Of a DNA stretch of 64,000 nt, positions 62,944 to 64,000 are shown one piece after another. The position numbers and the translations under genes were made by a program. The notes under the pieces are model-generated. The model was not told the origin of the DNA. It saw nothing but the letters and a program-made list of their open reading frames with translations, and ran no database searches. How positions within the stretch are numbered: the stretch's first letter is position 1; each line of letters opens with the position of its first letter. The stretch is from the NCBI GenBank assembly GCA_003446375.1, contig DMAW01000007.1, forward strand, positions 1 through 64,000. The letters are read 5' to 3'. This DNA is from Eubacteriaceae bacterium (lineage in GTDB: Bacteria > Bacillota > Clostridia > Eubacteriales > Alkalibacteraceae).

Positions 62944-64000
62944 CTATAATTTCTCTCCTAATTTTATTCTGTCCACCAACTCAATCAATACTTCTTTTTT
63001 GTTAATCTCAGGGGACTTGATGGCAAGACGAAGCAACTGATTTAGTGTACTGCCTATATCCTCCCGAACAAATCCCCTATCTTTAAGATCGTTGCCGTTT
63101 ATATCAAGGTCAACTACCTTACGCGGCAGTTCATATTCAAGAAATTTTATAATCATTCTCCTCCACGCTGGATTTCTACCTAACGCATTATCCAACTTCA
63201 AGAAAAGCTCTAATATCTCATCTGTGTATTCAGCTACTCTGTTTATAAAATCCTCTTCACTCTCGAGCTTCTCGTAATCAAAAAGAGCCAATACTTGGTT
63301 TATTATTATCCTTTGATACTTTAGCCTCTCAAGTATTTTTTTAATCAAGCATTTATCCGCTAATGGATGCAGCAAAAAATAAACCCTAAGGGACAATTCT
63401 GGTGCAGACTCCTCAAAGTATTTAACATAATCATCCCACATATCTTCTCCAGGTGTCACTACATCGTCAAGTTCAGGTATTATCACACGCATAAGATGAA
63501 GTCTAAACAAGAGCTCAACGCCCCTCTTTGCTCCTTCACATATAAAAATTCGGTCAAACTCCGCTTTTATCCTCTCGCTGCTGACCCCAGGCAAATCCGG
63601 ATCACTCATTATTGATTTGATGATATCTTCGTGAATCAGATAATTATTTTCGCAAGCTATTCTCACGGCTCTTAATTTTCTAAGCCGGTCTTCTTTAAAT
63701 CTTACTTTCGCCCTTCCTATGGTACGCAAGAGCTTGTTCTTTAAATCTTCCATTCCGTTAAAGTAATCGTAGACATTAAGGTCCTTATCCAAGGCAATCG
63801 CATTCATTGTAAAATCTCTCCTGCTGAGGTCGCTCAGCAATGAATCCGAATAAAAGACCATATCCGGCCTTCTTCCGTCAGAATATCTATGCTCAAGCCT
63901 AAATGTCGTAATCTCAAAAGCTTCATCATTAAACAGCACTGTTATCGTCCCAAAGTCTATCCCTGTTTCGATATGGCGCTCAAACATAGCTTTTATCTCA
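62944..64000 (-). CDS. cca: CCA tRNA nucleotidyltransferase (cut at the window edge)
   Basis: The enzyme adds or repairs the CCA end of tRNAs. The visible 352 or so residues begin inside the gene: the frame runs open to base 64000, with EIKAMFERHIETGIDFGTITV, the RRPDMVFYSDSLLSDLSRRDFTMNAIA signature (RRDFTxNA) and YDYFNGMEDLKNKLLRTIG. The remainder is the helical neck/body (DPLRKLRAVR-like segment at RKLRAVRIAC). The N-terminal GGxVRD catalytic motif must lie beyond the window. Its ATG at 63987 is internal. It is upstream of mntP with no gap. Confidence 0.93.
   Translation of the reverse strand, partial: EIKAMFERHIETGIDFGTITVLFNDEAFEITTFRLEHRYSDGRRPDMVFYSDSLLSDLSRRDFTMNAIALDKDLNVYDYFNGMEDLKNKLLRTIGRAKVRFKEDRLRKLRAVRIACENNYLIHEDIIKSIMSDPDLPGVSSERIKAEFDRIFICEGAKRGVELLFRLHLMRVIIPELDDVVTPGEDMWDDYVKYFEESAPELSLRVYFLLHPLADKCLIKKILERLKYQRIIINQVLALFDYEKLESEEDFINRVAEYTDEILELFLKLDNALGRNPAWRRMIIKFLEYELPRKVVDLDINGNDLKDRGFVREDIGSTLNQLLRLAIKSPEINKKEVLIELVDRIKLGEKL

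Overview
The window reads as chromosome of a low-GC Gram-positive bacterium, most likely a member of the Clostridia. The grounds are three T-box leaders, AGGAGG-type ribosome binding sites on almost every gene, TTG and GTG starts, a DnaD/DnaI-type primosome pair, WalJ, a YabE-like 3D-domain protein, CimA-based isoleucine synthesis and a split transketolase. I cannot fix the family. I see no phage, insertion sequence or CRISPR array. Most genes lie on the minus strand, so the region appears to be one replichore arm read mainly in one direction.

Layout. 1-8.5 kb: a branched-chain amino acid operon (ilvC-ilvD-ilvB-leuA-cimA-leuB) behind a perfect sigma-A promoter and a T-box whose specifier I read as CUC (Leu). 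8.5-14.8 kb: acyl-ACP thioesterase, YhaM-like nuclease, TetR regulator, HtrA protease, WalJ and MurA. 15-17 kb (plus strand): DnaD-like and DnaC/DnaI-like replication proteins. 17-24.4 kb: YabE-like protein, TatD, an NrtA/SsuA-type ABC importer, a YgjP-like metallopeptidase, and tyrA-aroF behind a newly found 38-residue leader peptide packed with Phe and Tyr. 24.4-28 kb: rho (with a duplicated RNA-binding domain) and pyrG, separated by a dense DnaA-box cluster. 28-35 kb: split transketolase, YitT, alanine racemase, MTA/SAH nucleosidase and two AEC transporters. 35-41.4 kb: DeoD, a MacB-like ABC exporter joined to a free-standing B12-binding protein, a PHP phosphoesterase, PspC, an MBL protein and a CmpB-like membrane protein. 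41.5-43.5 kb (plus strand): a radical-SAM plus DUF4130 pair predicted to act on DNA. 43.5-50 kb: solitary trpB (Trp T-box), a phosphohexomutase, and ileS (Ile T-box) with a GXHH-variant signature. 50-58.5 kb: ZIP transporter, iron-sulfur flavoprotein, HAD phosphatase, MocR regulator divergent from an ECF S component, tRNA-Pro(CGG), an MBL protein, leuCD and a divergent Crp/Fnr regulator. 58.5-64 kb: asnS, an FAH-family protein, rsmA, rnmV, mntP and a truncated cca gene.

How the genes fit together. Amino acid synthesis dominates and is controlled by RNA leaders: T-boxes for Leu, Trp and Ile, and a ribosome-mediated attenuator for aromatic amino acids. LeuCD, encoded about 50 kb from the rest of the pathway, is needed for leucine synthesis and probably for isomerising citramalate made by CimA. 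No ilvN (acetolactate synthase small subunit) and no trpA lies in the window.

The observations most worth following are the aromatic leader peptide before aroF-tyrA, the DnaA-box cluster between pyrG and rho, the duplicated cold-shock-like domain in Rho, the GXHH IleRS (expected mupirocin hyper-resistance), the radical-SAM/DUF4130 pair, and the B12-sensor/ABC-exporter operon. Everything here was read by eye. Family names rest on recognised motifs and overall sequence, not on database searches.
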